Shown here piece after piece: positions 52,772 to 61,545 of a stretch of DNA of 64,000 nucleotides; within the stretch, counting starts at the first letter, position 1, and each line of letters begins with the position of its first letter. A program made the position numbers and the translations under genes. The notes beneath the pieces were generated by a model that searched no databases, had not been told where the DNA came from, and worked only from the letters and a program-made list of their open reading frames with translations. The DNA is from Halococcus agarilyticus (GTDB lineage Archaea; Halobacteriota; Halobacteria; Halobacteriales; Halococcaceae), in contig NZ_BAFM01000001.1 in NCBI RefSeq assembly GCF_000334895.1, positions 1 to 64,000 on the forward strand, in the 5' to 3' direction.

Positions 52772-53623
52772 GCCGCCGGTCACGCTGTCACGAGCCCTTC
52801 GGACCCTCCGGCGCTCGTGCCGTGCCTGGGCACTCACGACGACGGGCGGACGACCCTCGGTCACGTACTGGCGCTTACAGCGTGTGTCGCGGTGGGTCGT
52901 GTGTAGGCGTGAGCCCTCGGTTTCGACAGTCCCTGCCTTCGACCGAGCAATCCTGTCCGTCGGCATCACCACCGAGACGAACCGCGTGCGCGTTCACGCG
53001 TCCGCCGCCGTCGCCAACGAGAACGGACACCGCAGCCCTCTTCCATCGAGTGTCGCTCGTCGAACCGTTCGTCGAGTCATGCCCACTGGTTCCACGATAA
53101 TGTAGACAACCATCTCTTCCTTGTCTCAGATATCATCATCGAAGAAACTCGAACACATCCAAACAATAGTGTGAGAACAGTCGAATCATCGTCCATCATA
53201 TCAAGGACGGAGCGCTGTTACTCGATCAAAGGGTCCCATCATTTCGGGGGATTTAGAGCGTCTATCGGTGTCTGATGAACGAGTCGGTCACGGACTATCG
53301 TCTTCCTCATTCCGTGACGAGTTCAAAGTAGATTGGACTGAGACCACGAACAACCCATTTCAGGATTCAAAAACAGTACCGGAATCTCTAATCGAGTGGC
53401 CGGCACGTTCGAACGCGATCTGCGTTACGACTCTGTCCTTCGGTACGATCGCTGGCTACACGGGTAACGACAACTCCCGAAAGATCGCGGCCGTGGCGTG
53501 GAACGCTACCACGACGCTCGTTCAGTTGCCGGTGCATCTGCGTTCGATCGATCCGGATATGCACGAGCCGTTCCACGAGTCGTCTTCCGACAGCGTAATG
53601 CAATAGCACGCACCAACCGAGGC
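52772..53623. other. Long intergenic region, no supported gene
   Basis: This 852-base gap lies between the beta-galactosidase and the aldose dehydrogenase. The part from about 53100 to 53400 is AT-richer than its flanks. A 112-codon frame (53268-53606) is open on the plus strand, but its product has no recognisable family or motif, and both strands are open there. No tRNA, insertion-sequence terminal repeat or clear promoter for the gene at 53624 was identified. TGTGAGAAC at about 53171 weakly recalls the candidate regulator site. Confidence 0.4.
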
Positions 53624-54709
53624 ATGGACGTCGATGCGCTCTTCGAGGGAGCCTGCGCTCGCGACTGGGAGACGATCGCCGCCGACGAAGCTTCGACCGT
53701 TCGATTCGCCGTCGTCGGACTGGGCTGGTTCACGAAGGGGCGCGCGCTGCCGGCGCTCGAAGCGAGCGCCCGCTGCGAGCCCACAGTATTGGTGAGTCGA
53801 ACGGCCGAAAAAGCGGCGCGCGTCGCCGCAGATACGGACGGCGCGACACGAGGGATCTCCGCCGACGAGTTCCACACCGGCTCGGCACGCGAGGAGTACG
53901 ACGCGGTGTACGTCTGTACCCCGAACGCCCTCCACCGCGAGGCCGTCGAAACCGCGGCGTCGTTCGGGAAGGACGTCCTCTGCGAGAAGCCGATGGAGCG
54001 CGACAGCGAGCGGGCACGCGACCTCGTCACCACCTGTGAGGAGGCGGGCGTCGACCTCATGATCGCCTACCGGATGCAGACCGAGCCCGCAGTTCGCCGT
54101 GCCCGAGCGCTCGTCGAGGCGGGGTACGTGGGCGAGCCGATGGAGGTCCGGGGCGACATGTCCCAGCGATTGCTCGATCGGATCGATCCCGACCCGGACC
54201 AGTGGCGACTCGATGCGGCGCTCGCCGGCGGCGGCGCGCTGTTCGACATCGGCATCTACCCGCTCAACACCGCCCGATTTCTCCTCGGGACGGACCCGGT
54301 CGCGGTCGCCGGCCGGACGGGGAGCACCCACGACGCCTTCGACGAGGTGGACGAGACGGTTTCGTTCGCGCTGCGCTTCCCGACCGGTGTGGACGCGTCC
54401 TGCTATGCCAGTCACAACGCGCGCCAGTCGAGCGCCATCACCGTCACCGGCACCGAGGGGCAGGTCCGGGTCGAGCCGGCGTTCTTCCAGGACCAGACGC
54501 GACAGCTCCACCTCTCCCGCGGCGACGGACGTGCGTCGATCGCGTTCAGCGAGGTCGACCAGATGCTGGAGGAGTTCGACTACTTCGCCGATCGGGTACG
54601 CAGCGACGCGAGCATTCGTCCCGACGGCGAGCACGGCCTCGTCGACATCCAGGCGATGGAGGCGGTGTACGAGGCCGACGAGCGTGACGAGTGGGTATCG
54701 CTGTCCTGA
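53624..54709 (+). CDS. Gfo/Idh/MocA aldose dehydrogenase (D-galactose or D-xylose 1-dehydrogenase)
   Basis: It is about 361 residues from ATG 53624. The NADP-binding VRFAVVGLGWFTKGRALPAL opens the Rossmann fold. Catalytic Lys lies in VLCEKPMERDSERARDLV, substrate-site residues in DLMIAYRMQTEPAVRRARAL and WRLDAALAGGGALFDIGIYP (catalytic-site Asp and Tyr). The whole protein resembles the Haloferax D-xylose dehydrogenase. In this neighbourhood, with galactosidases and galactonate dehydratase, oxidation of D-galactose to galactonolactone is at least as likely as xylose oxidation. The alpha-xylosidase nearby keeps xylose open. The frame extends upstream to 53498 without family similarity. Confidence 0.8.
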   Translation: MDVDALFEGACARDWETIAADEASTVRFAVVGLGWFTKGRALPALEASARCEPTVLVSRTAEKAARVAADTDGATRGISADEFHTGSAREEYDAVYVCTPNALHREAVETAASFGKDVLCEKPMERDSERARDLVTTCEEAGVDLMIAYRMQTEPAVRRARALVEAGYVGEPMEVRGDMSQRLLDRIDPDPDQWRLDAALAGGGALFDIGIYPLNTARFLLGTDPVAVAGRTGSTHDAFDEVDETVSFALRFPTGVDASCYASHNARQSSAITVTGTEGQVRVEPAFFQDQTRQLHLSRGDGRASIAFSEVDQMLEEFDYFADRVRSDASIRPDGEHGLVDIQAMEAVYEADERDEWVSLS

Positions 54710-54772
54710 GCACGTCGGGCGGATCGCTCCACTCGTCGGACCGATCGCGCCCCGAAACGAGGTGAAGGGTGG

Positions 54773-56248
54773 TTACGCGGTGAATCCCTGATGGAAGCCG
54801 ACGAGCTTCTCGCGGGAGAAGTGTTCGACGGCGTACTTGATCCCCTCCTTGCCGACGCCGCTGTCCTTGAACCCGCCGTAGGGCATGTGATCGGTGCGGA
54901 AGCCGCTGACGGTGTTGACGTTCACCCCGCCCGCGTCGATCTCGTCGGCCGCACGCTTGGCCCGGTCGATGTCCTGGGTGAACAGGCCGGCCTCGAGACC
55001 GTACTCGGTGTTGTTCGCCTCGGCGATCGCCTCGTCGAAGTCGGAAACCGTGATCACGGGCACGAGCGGGCCGAACGTCTCCGCCGCCGCGGCCGGCATC
55101 TCCGGCGTCACGTCCGACAGCACCGTGGGTTCGAAGACGCGCTCGCCGAGATCGCCCCCGTACGAGCCGCCGTACTCGACCGTGGCCCCTGCCTCGACGG
55201 TGGCCTCGAACAGGTCGACCACCGTCTCGAACTGCTCGTCGTCGACCATCGCGGCGACGTCGGTCCCGTCCTCGAACGGATCGCCCACCGAGAGCGACGC
55301 GGCCGCCTCACTGAGCGCCGCGGTGAACGCCTCCGCGATCGGCTCGTGGACGAGCACCCGCTCGACGCTGTTGCAGACCTGCCCGGCGTTCGCACAGGCT
55401 CCACCCACGACCCGTTCGGCGGCCCGTTCGAGGTCCGTGTCCTCCCAGACGATGGTCGGGTCGTTCCCCCCGAGTTCGAGCGTGAGCTCCGTTATCCCGC
55501 TGTTCTCGGCGAGGTACTTCCCGACGGCCGTCGAGCCGGTGAACGAGATCGCCTCGACCGCCTCGTGGGCGAGGATCGCGTCGCCGACCGTCGAACCGCT
55601 CCCGGTCACGAGGTTGACCAGCCCGTCGGGCGCGCCGACCTCGGCGGCGGCCGCATCGAGGCGCTCGAACAGCGCGATCGAACTGAGCGGGGTGTTGGTC
55701 GCGGGCTTGCCGACCACCGCGTTGCCGGCCGCGAGCGCCGGACCGACCTTGTGGGCCATCAGGTTGAGCGGGAAGTTGAACGGCGTGATCGCCGCGACGA
55801 CCCCGAGCGGTTCGCGCTGGGTGAAACAGTGACTCCGATCGAACCCCTTCTGGGCGTCCATCGGGACGTACTCGCCGAACAGCCGCTTCGCCTCCTCGGC
55901 CGAGAGCCGAAGCACCTGCACTGCACGGTCGACCTCGCCCCGTGACTCCGACAGCGGTTTGCCCTGCTCGCTCGTCATGATCCGCGCCACGTCCTCGGCG
56001 TCGTCCTCGAGTCGCCGTGCCGTCGCCATGAGCAGTTCGTAGCGTTCGTGCGCCGAGAGCGTCGAGGCCGCTGCTGCCCGGTCGGCCGCGTCGATCGCCG
56101 CCTCGACCTGCGCGGCGTCGACCATCGGCACCGACCCCACGACCGCGCCGTCGTAGGGATGGATCACGTCCGTCCGGTCGTCGGCATCGATCCACTCCCC
56201 GTCGACGAGATCGTTCTCGTCCAGCCGGGAGGCTTTTCGCAAGCTCAT
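54773..56248 (-). CDS. Aldehyde dehydrogenase, probably for a sugar-derived aldehyde
   Basis: It is about 491 residues from ATG 56248. The catalytic Cys292 lies in CANAGQVCNSVERVLV and the general-base Glu in LTLELGGNDPTIVW. The cofactor loop is ITPFNFPLNLMAHKVGPALA and SFTGSTAVGKYLAEN, with the C-terminal PYGGFKDSGVGKEGIKYAVE. It looks like the lactaldehyde/glyceraldehyde/2-oxoglutarate-semialdehyde group. After an oxidative galactose or xylose pathway, glyceraldehyde or 2-oxoglutarate semialdehyde are the likely substrates. The divergent promoter region with the aldolase suggests co-regulation. Confidence 0.85.
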   Translation of the reverse strand: MSLRKASRLDENDLVDGEWIDADDRTDVIHPYDGAVVGSVPMVDAAQVEAAIDAADRAAAASTLSAHERYELLMATARRLEDDAEDVARIMTSEQGKPLSESRGEVDRAVQVLRLSAEEAKRLFGEYVPMDAQKGFDRSHCFTQREPLGVVAAITPFNFPLNLMAHKVGPALAAGNAVVGKPATNTPLSSIALFERLDAAAAEVGAPDGLVNLVTGSGSTVGDAILAHEAVEAISFTGSTAVGKYLAENSGITELTLELGGNDPTIVWEDTDLERAAERVVGGACANAGQVCNSVERVLVHEPIAEAFTAALSEAAASLSVGDPFEDGTDVAAMVDDEQFETVVDLFEATVEAGATVEYGGSYGGDLGERVFEPTVLSDVTPEMPAAAAETFGPLVPVITVSDFDEAIAEANNTEYGLEAGLFTQDIDRAKRAADEIDAGGVNVNTVSGFRTDHMPYGGFKDSGVGKEGIKYAVEHFSREKLVGFHQGFTA

Positions 56249-56270
56249 ATCGGGGTGGATGCTGATAGCG

Positions 56271-56280
56271 ATAATAAATC
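56271..56280 (-). promoter_or_regulatory. TATA-like promoter of the aldehyde dehydrogenase
   Basis: The minus strand reads GATTTATTAT, 23-32 bases upstream of the ATG at 56248. Confidence 0.55.
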
Positions 56281-56385
56281 TTGTGCTCGGTGTGAACACC
56301 GTCGGTTCTTCCCGCAGTGTCGACCACGCTGGCGGTCGAACCGCTCGATCCGGTAGCAGCTCGACCGGGGTCGGGACCACCCCAA

Positions 56386-56395
56386 TGTATAAATC
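56386..56395 (+). promoter_or_regulatory. TATA-like promoter of the aldolase
   Basis: TGTATAAATC lies 23-32 bases upstream of the ATG at 56418. Confidence 0.6.
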
Positions 56396-56417
56396 TCCGT
56401 CCACCGACTGTCGACCC

Positions 56418-57326
56418 ATGCAACTATCGGGAGCAATCGTTCCTATGGCGACGCCCATCACCGACCGTTCCCGGGAGGTTGACGTCGAAACCCTCGGCAC
56501 GTTCACCGATTCGCTCGTCGACGCCGGCGTTCACGGTCTGTTTCCGGGGAGTTCGATCGGGGAGTTCCCGAGCCTGACGCGCGACCAGAACCGGGTCGTG
56601 GTCGAGACGGTCGCCGACGCCGCCGCCGACCGGACGACCGTTCTCGCCGGCTGTTGTGACACGAACCACGAGAACGTCGTCGAGCACATCGATGCGGCCG
56701 CGGACTGCGGTGCCGACGCGGCGGTCGTGGTCACGCCGTACTACCTGCGAACGACACAGGCGGGCCTCGAACAGTTCTTCGCGCAGATCGCCGATCGCGC
56801 CGAGCTCCCGATCCTCCTCTACAACATCCCCGCGCTGACCGGGAACCGACTCGCCGTGGAGACGGTACAGCGACTCGCCGACCACCCACGGATCGTCGGT
56901 CTGAAGGACACGTCGGACGACCTCACCTACCACCACCGGATCATCGCCGAGACCCCCGCGGAGTTCCTGGTCTTCCAGGGCTCGACGCAGCTGGCGGCGG
57001 CCTCCCTCGATCTCGGGGCCGACGGCCTGATCGCCGGGCCGGGGAACTTCTTTCCGGGTGCCATGCGCCGACTGTACCAGGCACACGACGAGAACGAACG
57101 CGGGGAGGTCTCGGACCTGATGCGGGAGGTCGTCGCCCCGCTGATCGGTGCGATGGAGGACGTTCCGACCGCGACGGCGATCAAGCACCTGATCGGGTAC
57201 GGCGGCCTCGACGTCGGCGACCCGCTGTCGCCGCTCCCACCGCTCACCGACACGGAGCGGAACCGCCTCGAACGCACCTTCGACGGCGTCGCCGAGCGCG
57301 TCGAAGCGCCGGTTCCGGGCCGCTGA
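56418..57326 (+). CDS. DapA-family 2-keto-3-deoxy sugar-acid aldolase (KDG/KDPGal type)
   Basis: It is about 302 residues from MQLSGAIVPMATPITDRSRE. The DHDPS-family fold is seen with LFPGSSIGEFPSLT (carboxylate loop), VVVTPYYLRTTQAGLEQFFA, catalytic Tyr in LLYNIPALTGN and Schiff-base Lys163 in IVGLKDTSDDLTYHHRIIA. PATs such as GSTQLAAASLDLGADGLIAG follow. In a cluster with galactonate dehydratase, cleavage of 2-keto-3-deoxygalactonate (or its phosphate) to pyruvate and glyceraldehyde (phosphate) is the natural role. No KDGal kinase is seen in the window. True DapA (lysine synthesis) is less likely from context. Confidence 0.85.
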   Translation: MQLSGAIVPMATPITDRSREVDVETLGTFTDSLVDAGVHGLFPGSSIGEFPSLTRDQNRVVVETVADAAADRTTVLAGCCDTNHENVVEHIDAAADCGADAAVVVTPYYLRTTQAGLEQFFAQIADRAELPILLYNIPALTGNRLAVETVQRLADHPRIVGLKDTSDDLTYHHRIIAETPAEFLVFQGSTQLAAASLDLGADGLIAGPGNFFPGAMRRLYQAHDENERGEVSDLMREVVAPLIGAMEDVPTATAIKHLIGYGGLDVGDPLSPLPPLTDTERNRLERTFDGVAERVEAPVPGR

Positions 57327-57401
57327 GTCGTCGTTCGCCGACCGGCGTCGCACCGACGACCCGCCGTCGACACCGGCCCTCGATCGTGGCCGACTCGTCC
57401 G

Positions 57402-59807
57402 CTACGCGAGGTTGACGAGCAGCGTTCCCTCGTCGTAGGCCCAGGAACCGGGCTCCGGCGACGCGGCGACCCGCTCGCTCTGTTCTCCGTTCACGACGAC
57501 CGTCTCCGGCGGTGACTCGACGTTCCTCGCTTCGGCGGTGAAGAGATCGGAGCGACTTCCGGTATCGACCGTCAGTTCGAGCGACGTCCCGTCGAGCGTG
57601 GCTTCGAGGCCGACGAGTTCGTCGGCGTCCTCGTCGTAGAACGTGGTCTCGGTCGCGACGCTCCCCAGGCCGTCGGGCGTGATGCGGAGGGTGACGTCCG
57701 CCGGGGTTCCCGCCTCGACCGTCTCCGTCGCCTCGCCCATCGGCACGATGCTGTTCGCGCGCACGAAGACCGGCATCTCCTCCAGGTCGGTCTCGCGATG
57801 GAGGGTCTGGCCCCCGGCGTAGTGCTCGCCGGTCCAGAAGTCGACCCAGTCGTCGCCCGCCGGGAGGTAGACCGACACTTCGCCGGAGCGCTCGAAGACG
57901 GGTGCGATCAGGAGCGACTCCCCCAGGAGGTACTGGAGGTCGACGTCGTAGGTTCGGGGGTCGTCCTGGTACTCCAGCACGAGCGGCCGAACCACCGGGA
58001 GTCCGGTTCGGGTGGCCCGTTCGGCGAGGGTGTAGAGGTACGGCAGCAGGCGGTAGCGGAGACGGGCGTACTTCTTGAAGATCCGCACCGCTTCCTCGCC
58101 GAACGCCCACGGCTCGCGCGGCGTGGTGCCGTGACACCGGGTGTGACTCGAAAGCAGCCCGAACTGTGCCCACCGGACGTACACCGCCTCGTCCGGCGTT
58201 CCGCGAAAGCCGCCGACGTCGTGGCTCCAGAACGGGAACCCCGACATCGACATTCCGAGGCCGCCGCGCAGCGCCGACGCCATCCCGTGAAACGAGGTCT
58301 GGGCGTCGCCGCCCCAGTACATCGGGAACCGCTGACTCCCGGTCCACGCCGAGCGTCCCCACACGAGCGCCTCGTCCTCGCCGTTCGTCTCCTCGATGGC
58401 CTCGTAGACCGTCCGGTTGTAGAGAAACGGGTAGCGGTTGTGCATCGTCCGCCCGGTCAGGCCGTTCGCGAAGACGGCGTCCGCGGGGACCCCCTCCCCG
58501 TAGTCGGTCTTGAACACGTCGACGCCCATCTCCAGGAGGCGGCGATGTTTCGCCTGCCACCACGCTGCGGCGTCCGGATCGGTGAAGTCGACGATCGCGC
58601 CCGCGTAGTCACCTTGACAGAGGTCGTCCATCACGTAGGGTTTCCCGGTGCTGTCCCGGAGGAAATACCCCTCTTCGACGCCGGTCTCGAACGCCGCCGA
58701 GCCGACCGGCACGTAGGGGTGTTCCCAGAGCGAGAGATGGAAGTCGCGGTCGTCGAGCCAGTCGATCATCCCTGCGGGATCAGGGAACTGCTCGGTGTCC
58801 CACTCGAGATCCGTCGAGCGGAACTCCCGCATCCAGAACGGATCGAGGTGGATGACGTCACAGGGGATCTCCTCCTCCCGGAGGCGCGTGGCGACCGATT
58901 CGAGGTGCTCTCGCGATTCGTACCCCAGCCGCGACATCCAGACGCCGAAACTCCACTTGGGCGGACGGGCGGAACGGCCGGTGAAGGCGGTGTACTCTTC
59001 GATCACGTCGGCGAACGACGGCCCGTCGAAGAACACGAACGAAAGCGTGTCGTCGGCCACGTCGACGGTGGCGCTGGCGGTCGAGGTCGCACCGAGGTCG
59101 TACTCGACGCGGGCGGTGGTGTCGACGAGGAGGCCGAAGCCGCGCGAGGAGAGGTGAAACGGGACGTTCTTGTAGGCGTTCTCGGTCTCGGTCCCGAGCG
59201 GTTCGACGGTCCACGCCGTGAGCTGCTGGCCCCGCTTGTCGAAGTCGGTGAACTTCTCGCCGAAGCCGTAGAGATGTTCGTCGGGACCGAGCGAAAACGC
59301 GGTCCCGGTCCGTTCGATCCGGCGCGGTCCGTCGTTCCTGACCGATTCGGTGAACCCGAGCGGATCGACGCGACTCTCACCATGCACGTCGACGTCGGCG
59401 CGCTGCTCCTCCAGAAGGGGGGTCCCGTCCCGTCGCTCGACCGAGAACGACCACTCCCGGAGACCGATCGACACCCGCAGGGCGGCCGACTCGACGACGA
59501 GCGTCCCGTCGGTCTCCGTGACGTCGAGATCGACATCGGCGGCGATGGCCGACTCGTCGAGGTCGTTGAGCGACTCGGTCGGGCCGGCCTCGGGGTTCGC
59601 CGCGAACTCGAAGCGGAACGTCGACGGGTTGAGGAAGACGAGCGAGACGGGGCGGTCCCGGACGGCAGCGGCGTCGCCTCCTCCCTCGGCCGCTTCGGGA
59701 TACTTGAAATCGGCGGCGACGAACCCGTTGTCGAGCCGACAGTAGAGCGTCACGCCGCTCTCGTCGATCTCGTACCGATCGACAGTCGTGACTGTGCTCC
59801 GTTGCAT
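57402..59807 (-). CDS. GH31 alpha-xylosidase (YicI type)
   Basis: It is about 801 residues from ATG 59807. The N-terminal beta-sandwich includes LYGFGEKFTDFDKRGQQLTA. The barrel has FGVWMSRLGYESREHLESVA, CDVIHLDPFWMREF, nucleophile Asp435 in VFKTDYGEGVPADAVFANG, and acid/base Asp in FPMYWGGDAQTSFHGM. SMSGFPFWSHDVGGFRGTPD follows, then a C-terminal beta domain. KTDYGE and the WGGD context match E. coli YicI-like alpha-xylosidases rather than maltase-type GH31. It lacks a signal peptide, so it probably removes alpha-xylose from imported oligosaccharides (isoprimeverose or xyloglucan fragments). Located between the aldolase and the second importer. Confidence 0.88.
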   Translation of the reverse strand: MQRSTVTTVDRYEIDESGVTLYCRLDNGFVAADFKYPEAAEGGGDAAAVRDRPVSLVFLNPSTFRFEFAANPEAGPTESLNDLDESAIAADVDLDVTETDGTLVVESAALRVSIGLREWSFSVERRDGTPLLEEQRADVDVHGESRVDPLGFTESVRNDGPRRIERTGTAFSLGPDEHLYGFGEKFTDFDKRGQQLTAWTVEPLGTETENAYKNVPFHLSSRGFGLLVDTTARVEYDLGATSTASATVDVADDTLSFVFFDGPSFADVIEEYTAFTGRSARPPKWSFGVWMSRLGYESREHLESVATRLREEEIPCDVIHLDPFWMREFRSTDLEWDTEQFPDPAGMIDWLDDRDFHLSLWEHPYVPVGSAAFETGVEEGYFLRDSTGKPYVMDDLCQGDYAGAIVDFTDPDAAAWWQAKHRRLLEMGVDVFKTDYGEGVPADAVFANGLTGRTMHNRYPFLYNRTVYEAIEETNGEDEALVWGRSAWTGSQRFPMYWGGDAQTSFHGMASALRGGLGMSMSGFPFWSHDVGGFRGTPDEAVYVRWAQFGLLSSHTRCHGTTPREPWAFGEEAVRIFKKYARLRYRLLPYLYTLAERATRTGLPVVRPLVLEYQDDPRTYDVDLQYLLGESLLIAPVFERSGEVSVYLPAGDDWVDFWTGEHYAGGQTLHRETDLEEMPVFVRANSIVPMGEATETVEAGTPADVTLRITPDGLGSVATETTFYDEDADELVGLEATLDGTSLELTVDTGSRSDLFTAEARNVESPPETVVVNGEQSERVAASPEPGSWAYDEGTLLVNLA

Positions 59808-59826
59808 GCCCGCACGAAACCTGGGG

Positions 59827-59837
59827 TACAAATAACT
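59827..59837 (-). promoter_or_regulatory. TATA-like promoter of the alpha-xylosidase
   Basis: The minus strand reads AGTTATTTGTA, 20-30 bases upstream of the ATG at 59807. Confidence 0.5.
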
Positions 59838-60036
59838 GCTTCGTTCGGTTCACTCCCGCACGATCCCGTGGCGACGCCATGACCGTGTCCGCTCGGGGGT
59901 TCGGGAGACGACTGCGCCCGGGGCGGGGGTCGTTCCGCCGACCCGTATCCGGATGGAACGACCACGACGAGTGATCTGTGGGGGACGAGCGATCGATGCT
60001 TCGCCTTCGACGGTCCGGCCGAGGCGGAAGGACGAC

Positions 60037-61407
60037 TCAGGCGTTGTTGACTTCGCTGTCGATCTGGCTCTGTGCGTTGTCGAGCGCCTTCTGTGGCTCC
60101 ACGTCGCCGATGAGCGCCTTGTTCGCCTCGGTGAACACGATCGAGGAGAACGTGGTGTACTGCGGCGTCGAGGGGCGAGCGCTCGTCTCGTTGGCGATCT
60201 CGCTGAACGTCTCGACGAGCGGTGCCTCCTCGAACACCTCCTCGTTGTAGACGTCCTCCCGAACTGGTAGGCGGCTGTGCTCGACCGCGAGCCGTCGCTG
60301 GAGCTCCTTCGACGCGAAGTAGTTCGCGAACGTCTGGGCGGCCTCGACGTTCGCGGAGTACCTGTTGATGAAGATGTTCCACCCGCCGAGACAGGAGTTG
60401 TTGGCGTCCGGGTTCCCCTCCTGTTTCGGCATCCGCGTCACGTCGAACTTGCCGTCGACCGGGGATTCCTCGCCGCTCATCGCCGCGACGGCGTACGGCC
60501 AGTTGCGCATGAACAGCGTGTTGCCCTGCTGGAACGTCTGGCGGTTCTCGTCGGTACTGCTCGACGGCACCGACTCCGGCGTGATCCCGTGCTCCGAGAT
60601 CAACTCGCGGGCGTGGGTGAGCGCCTGGACACCTTTCTCGCTGTTGACGACGAGCTTGCCGTCCTGTTCGACACCGCCGCCCATCCCCCAGAGCCAGTTG
60701 AGCCACATGATCGTCAGCCCCTCGTTCGGGCCGCCCTGCCAGATGTAGCCGTTCTCGATCTCGTCGTCCTTCTCGAGCACGTCCTTCGCGATCTCCACGA
60801 CCTCGGTGTAGGTTTTCGGCGGATCGTGGCCGTACTCCTCGAGCTTGTCCGTCCGGTAGTAGAAGCCGTTGGCGTCGGTAAACAGCGGCATTCCGACCAG
60901 CGTTCCGTCGACCGTCGCGGCTTCGACCGGCGTCTCGAGCATCGCGTCGGTGTACCCCTCCGGATCGTCGACCGGCTCGATCCACTCGTTCGCCGCGAAC
61001 TCCGCCGGCCAGATCACGTCCATCATCCCGTTGTCGAAGTCCGAGGACTGGGAGATGAACTGGTTGACGAAGTACTCCCGGGTCGAGGAGGACTCCGCGG
61101 TCGTCGTCTGTATCGAGACCTGGACGTCCGAGACCGCCTCGTTGAACAGCGGCGCGAGATCGTCGCTGAACAGACCGTCGTACCCCGGCGCGACGTGTTT
61201 GACGTTGACCGCGTTCCCGGAACTACCGCCGCCGGTCGAGTCGTTGCCGCTGTCACCGCCGTCGGTCGACCCGTTCCCGCCGGCCGAGTCGTTGCCGCTG
61301 CCACCGCCGCCGGAACCGCCGGTACAACCGGCCAGCCCGGCGACGCCCGCGACGCTCGCCGCCTTGATGAACTGCCGTCGCAACGTCTCCCGGTCTGCGT
61401 CTGCCAT
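60037..61407 (-). CDS. Second sugar ABC transporter substrate-binding lipoprotein
   Basis: It is about 456 residues from ATG 61407. Tat-lipoprotein signal: LRRQFIKAASVAGVAGLAGC. A Gly/Ser/Asp/Asn linker with NDS and NGS sequons follows. The mature domain resembles family 1 binding proteins: STREYFVNQFISQSSDFDNG, GMPLFTDANGFYYRTDKLEE, GMGGGVEQDGKLVVNSEKGV, FMRNWPYAVAAMSGEE. It is divergent from the two permeases at 61546 and 62518, which it presumably serves. With the alpha-xylosidase next to it, the ligand may be a xylose-containing oligosaccharide. The first importer's binding protein has the same architecture but a different sequence. Confidence 0.85.
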   Translation of the reverse strand: MADADRETLRRQFIKAASVAGVAGLAGCTGGSGGGGSGNDSAGGNGSTDGGDSGNDSTGGGSSGNAVNVKHVAPGYDGLFSDDLAPLFNEAVSDVQVSIQTTTAESSSTREYFVNQFISQSSDFDNGMMDVIWPAEFAANEWIEPVDDPEGYTDAMLETPVEAATVDGTLVGMPLFTDANGFYYRTDKLEEYGHDPPKTYTEVVEIAKDVLEKDDEIENGYIWQGGPNEGLTIMWLNWLWGMGGGVEQDGKLVVNSEKGVQALTHARELISEHGITPESVPSSSTDENRQTFQQGNTLFMRNWPYAVAAMSGEESPVDGKFDVTRMPKQEGNPDANNSCLGGWNIFINRYSANVEAAQTFANYFASKELQRRLAVEHSRLPVREDVYNEEVFEEAPLVETFSEIANETSARPSTPQYTTFSSIVFTEANKALIGDVEPQKALDNAQSQIDSEVNNA

Positions 61408-61430
61408 GCCATCACAAGGGATAACGTGTT

Positions 61431-61440
61431 CATAAGTATT
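61431..61440 (-). promoter_or_regulatory. TATA-like promoter of the second binding protein
   Basis: The minus strand reads AATACTTATG, 24-33 bases upstream of the ATG at 61407. Confidence 0.55.
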
Positions 61441-61512
61441 CCTCATCTCGTCGTCGCCATTCCTCCTGAAACGAAACCCCGCCGACTCGGCCCGGCGGCC
61501 GTGGCGTGACTA

Positions 61513-61522
61513 GATTTATATG
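61513..61522 (+). promoter_or_regulatory. TATA-like promoter of the second permease pair
   Basis: GATTTATATG lies 24-33 bases upstream of the ATG at 61546. Confidence 0.6.
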
Positions 61523-61545
61523 ACTCGGCCGGCACTCACGAGTGT

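Noticed and set aside
53268-53606. 112-codon plus-strand frame before the aldose dehydrogenase
   Set aside because: No recognisable motif, opposite strand also open, and no clear promoter; left as non-coding.
56418-57326. Calling the aldolase dihydrodipicolinate synthase (lysine synthesis)
   Set aside because: The family fold is shared, but the neighbours are all sugar-acid catabolism and no lysine genes are nearby.
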